52,398 bases of DNA from Verrucomicrobia subdivision 6 bacterium (GTDB taxonomy: Bacteria > Verrucomicrobiota > Verrucomicrobiia > Methylacidiphilales > Verrucolacustridaceae). The notes below the pieces were generated by a model that was not told the DNA's origin, made no database searches, and was given only the letters and a program-made list of their open reading frames with translations. Shown piece after piece: positions 50,278-52,398 of this stretch (the stretch's first letter is position 1; the number at the start of each line of letters is the position of its first letter). The stretch covers positions 1 through 52,398 of the forward strand of contig CAMCFB010000005.1 in assembly GCA_945874125.1 (NCBI GenBank), read 5' to 3'. Both the position numbers and the translations under genes were made by a program.

Positions 50278-51611
50278 GTGTCTCTTTCGAAGTTTACTTG
50301 CTGGCTGGCGCCTACCTGGCGTGGGTTTTTGGCAAAGGCATTCTCGCCAGTCGGCGCATCCACAATCTGGAGGATTACCTGCTGGGGGGACGAAGCTTGG
50401 GGGCGGGACTCCTGGCGGCAACGCTCGCCGCCACCTTGTTGGGAGGCGGCGCCAGTATGGGAATTTTTGGCCGAGCCTACGTGGAGGGCCCCTTCTTCCT
50501 CTTGGCCACTCTGGGGTGGTACCTCGCCCTGATTCTCACCGGACTTTTTTTGGCCGCCCCCATTCGAAATTCAGGAAAGGCCACCGTGGGCGAATTGGTG
50601 ACAGAGCGGTATGGTCCCGCGTTGGGCCTGACCTTGACCGGGCTCTCTCTCGCTTACTCCTTGGGCTTGCTGGCCGCCCAGTTGGTGGCCCTGCGCGAAG
50701 TGGCCCGCATTCTCTTGCCCGATTTCAACCCGGATTGGATCCTCGCCACCGGAACGCTGGTGGTGCTGCTGTATAACTGGGCCGGTGGATTTTGGGCCGT
50801 GGTCAAAACTGACCAAATCCAGTTTTTTGTCTTGGCCGGTGGGTTCACCTGCCTGGCCGTTTTAGCTGGCCAGCAGGGATGGTCTGCCCCCTCCTCCCAG
50901 CCGTTTACCTCAGGCGCGAGGGATTTGGCTTGGCTTTTTCCCGCTTTTTTTCTGGGGGAATTTTTAGCCCCCGCTTATTTTATGCGATTGGCCGCAGCGC
51001 GAAGCTGGGTCCAAGCCGTTCGGGGAACTGTTCTGGCGGGGGCAGGTCTGGCTTGCTTCTTTTTTCCGATTTTTTTCTGGCTGGTGCTCTACGCCCGAGA
51101 ACGTCTTCCCGGCTTAGAAGCAGGGCAAGCCCTGCCAACTTTGGTGGCGTCCTTTGGCAGTGTTTGGGTCAGCGGAATAATGCTCTCCGCCTTGTTGGCC
51201 GCGGTCATGTCTTCGGCAGACTCCATCCTCAATGCCGCAACGCTCGTGGTGATGCACGACTTTCACTTGCGGAAAAGATTTCACCCTTTACGGATAGCAC
51301 GAACAGTTTGCCTCCTCCTGGGAGTCTCCGCCGCTGGCCTGGCCTGGCTGCTTCCAGATATCATGCAACTTTTGCTTTTAAGCTATCAGGTGTGGGCCCC
51401 GGCGGTGACCGTGCTCTTGGCCGCAGCACTTTTTCGGCTGGTAATCCCTTCGGGGGCAGCATGGGTAGTTTTCTTGGCCGGACTGGTTTCCTCACTGCTG
51501 ACGGGATGGTGGGGGGGAGGTTCCGAACGGGCCATCGTCATTGGGGTGGGTGCTTCCCTCTTGGCGGCAATTCCGGCCGTAAGATTCTGCCGTGCTCCTC
51601 CCAAGGGTTGA
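50274..51611 (+). CDS. Sodium:solute symporter (SSS family)
   Basis: 445 residues from a GTG (GTGA overlap). About 12-13 helices; typical SSS parts are 'NLEDYLLGGRSLGAGLLAAT' near the start, 'GGFWAVVKTDQIQFFVL' and 'LSALLAAVMSSADSILNAA', where Ser residues line the Na+ site. It imports an organic solute with sodium, presumably the substrate or product of the operon's enzymes (for example an amino acid, polyamine or betaine). Last gene. Confidence 0.9.
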   Translation: MSVSFEVYLLAGAYLAWVFGKGILASRRIHNLEDYLLGGRSLGAGLLAATLAATLLGGGASMGIFGRAYVEGPFFLLATLGWYLALILTGLFLAAPIRNSGKATVGELVTERYGPALGLTLTGLSLAYSLGLLAAQLVALREVARILLPDFNPDWILATGTLVVLLYNWAGGFWAVVKTDQIQFFVLAGGFTCLAVLAGQQGWSAPSSQPFTSGARDLAWLFPAFFLGEFLAPAYFMRLAAARSWVQAVRGTVLAGAGLACFFFPIFFWLVLYARERLPGLEAGQALPTLVASFGSVWVSGIMLSALLAAVMSSADSILNAATLVVMHDFHLRKRFHPLRIARTVCLLLGVSAAGLAWLLPDIMQLLLLSYQVWAPAVTVLLAAALFRLVIPSGAAWVVFLAGLVSSLLTGWWGGGSERAIVIGVGASLLAAIPAVRFCRAPPKG

Positions 51612-51789
51612 AATCTCCGCGGTTTTATGATGCTGGGGTCGCAGGTCGGGGACGTACTTTTCTGCCAAGATTGAAGACGATTTCGCCAAAACCATACATC
51701 GGTTTGCGCTCTCCTGCCGGCACTGTTTTCGTTGCCCAAAGGCAACTCTTGGCCATAGATAATTTACAGATTCTTCTCATCCGCTCCGC
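51612..51789. other. Non-coding stretch after the symporter operon, with one hairpin
   Basis: 178 bp with no recognisable gene. A short open stretch at about 51655-51760 ('TYFSAKIEDDFAKTIHRFAL') is not recognised and ends at a stop. GTTGCC-CAAA-GGCAAC (51731-51746) is a perfect 6-bp hairpin followed by TCTT and may end the operon transcript. Likely decayed sequence, given what follows. Confidence 0.45.
51731..51746 (+). terminator. Small hairpin, possible operon terminator
   Basis: Perfect 6-bp stem GTTGCC/GGCAAC with CAAA loop, followed by TCTTGG; about 120 bp after the symporter stop. Weak because the U-tract is poor. Confidence 0.3.
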
Positions 51790-52131
51790 GTGGGCTTGTT
51801 CGGTATCGGCTTAGAGGCCTCCTGGCCCAAATTGGAAGGCCTAAAACCAAGATTGGAAGGCTACCCCAGCCAAGTGGCCGACAAGATCGCCCACCCTGGT
51901 GTTGAGATCTGCGACCTCGGCCTCATCGATTCCCCGGAAAAAGCCTTGGAGGCCAGTCATGCCATGAGGCGGGCGGACGTGGACACTCTGCATGTGGCCT
52001 GCGCCCTGGTTTTGGGAGCTAGCCAATTTTTGACCTTTGACGCCAAGCAGAGGTTGGTCGCACGTGAGTCGGGTCTGGAGGTCCCTGTGGAAAAAGCAAC
52101 CTCATGCCAAGAATCCGCCAAGCATTCGTGA
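51790..52131 (+). pseudogene. Chimeric remnant: sugar-isomerase N-terminus joined to a PIN-domain C-terminus
   Basis: An open frame of 113 codons from a GTG. Residues 1 to about 61 ('GLFGIGLEASWPKLEGLKPR', 'VEICDLGLIDSPEKALEA') match the beginning of L-fucose/L-arabinose isomerase-like proteins, normally about 450-500 residues. From about residue 62 it switches to 'DTLHVACALVLGASQFLTFD', the C-terminal part of a VapC-type PIN toxin domain (normally about 130 residues). The switch is at 'RRADVD', where both families have similar residues. Neither part is complete: the isomerase lacks its own ATG and over 80% of its length; the PIN lacks its N-terminal Asp. It overlaps the rhaM remnant. A functional fusion is improbable. 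Confidence 0.7.
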
Positions 52132-52398
52132 TGTCGGTGAACCCCGGCCAAGAAAAAGAGTACGAAAAACGCCACCGCCCGATCTGACCGGAGTTGGAGG
52201 CCGTTCTAAAAAAACACGGGGTCCACAACTACTCCATCTTCCTCCATATCGAGACCCGCCAACTGTTCGCTTATGCGGAGATTGAGGACGAGGCGCGGTG
52301 GCAGGCCATTGCCCAAACCCCCGAATGCCAGAAGTGGTGGCGCCATATGAGTGATGTCATGCCCTCCAACCCCGACTACTCCCCAACGGCCGTCACTC
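52104..52398 (+). pseudogene. rhaM: L-rhamnose mutarotase, interrupted by an in-frame TGA
   Basis: Reading from the ATG at 52104: 'RQAFVMSVNPGQEKEYEKRH', then TGA at 52185-52187 where the family has Trp ('RPI-W-PEL'), then '[20 protein letters not shown]', '[19 protein letters not shown]', '[15 protein letters not shown]'. About 98 of about 104 codons are visible before the window edge. RhaM interconverts the anomers of L-rhamnose; catalytic His and Tyr regions are present apart from the stop. One TGG-to-TGA change would explain it. Nearby genes use TGA as stop, so recoding is unlikely; a sequencing error is possible. Confidence 0.82.

Noticed and set aside
46509-52398. Search for a second copy of the tRNA-Val 3' end (attachment site) and for an integrase
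   Set aside because: Neither was seen within the window, so an island is suggested only by composition and broken genes.
1-52398. CRISPR arrays, rRNA genes, insertion sequences with transposases
   Set aside because: None recognised on either strand.

Overview
This is a gene-dense bacterial chromosome segment (52.4 kb, GC-rich, almost no non-coding space). The organism is a Gram-negative: it has a type II secretion system (T2SS) with a secretin, an Mla-type lipid transporter, system II (ResB/CcsA) cytochrome c maturation and many exported proteins. The T2SS gene set, the DUF2851 protein, the 'short' proB and the sugar-isomerase/rhaM remnants together suggest the Verrucomicrobiota (PVC group). 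That placement is inference from gene content; no rRNA marker is present.

Layout. 1-1.7 kb: 5' part of an AddB-like helicase/nuclease gene, running off the left edge. 1.8-10 kb: transporters (MFS, TauE/SafE), RmuC, a secreted cupin, an M23 peptidase, an HtrA protease and a DUF2851 protein. 9.4-13.3 kb: a compact sucC-sucD-gltA operon ending in a VanX-like dipeptidase gene. 13.3-26.5 kb: one continuous minus-strand run, M29 aminopeptidase - gspE - gspF - unknown exported protein - gspG/H/I/J/K/L/M - unknown 207-aa exported protein - gspD. 26.5-36.2 kb: an exported protein, an ABC exporter, a glycoside hydrolase/glycosyltransferase fusion, proA, proB, a small membrane-protein trio (DUF883, YqjE-like, hypothetical), an AI-2E family permease and a cyclic-nucleotide-binding protein. 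36.3-40.3 kb: a plus-strand operon STAS - mlaE - mlaF - mlaD - HATPase kinase - MBL hydrolase, that is, an Mla lipid transporter framed by partner-switch regulators. 40.3-41.7 kb: a single-gene unit encoding an AAA ATPase/DUF4143 protein, bracketed by a duplicated copy of the MBL gene's 3' end. 41.7-46.4 kb: a WG-repeat protein, resB, ccsA and folB. 46.43 kb: tRNA-Val(GAC). 46.6-51.6 kb: a LysR regulator divergent from a four-gene overlapping operon (GNAT acetyltransferase, alanine/ornithine-racemase-family PLP enzyme, SAM methyltransferase, sodium:solute symporter). 51.6-52.4 kb: decaying sequence, with an isomerase/PIN-domain chimera and a rhaM gene interrupted by an in-frame TGA.

Genes are packed with 1-26 bp overlaps (mostly ATGA/GTGA/TTGA), implying pervasive translational coupling. 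From position 1 to about 46.4 kb the plus strand is markedly C-rich whichever strand is coding. This bias fades or reverses beyond the tRNA-Val gene, where a genomic-island boundary or a replication-skew switch could lie.

The strongest candidates for something undescribed are: (i) the ATPase unit inserted at the end of the MBL gene with a 30-bp duplication; (ii) the LysR/GNAT/racemase/methyltransferase/symporter cluster; (iii) a partner-switch pair (STAS and HATPase kinase) built into an Mla operon.
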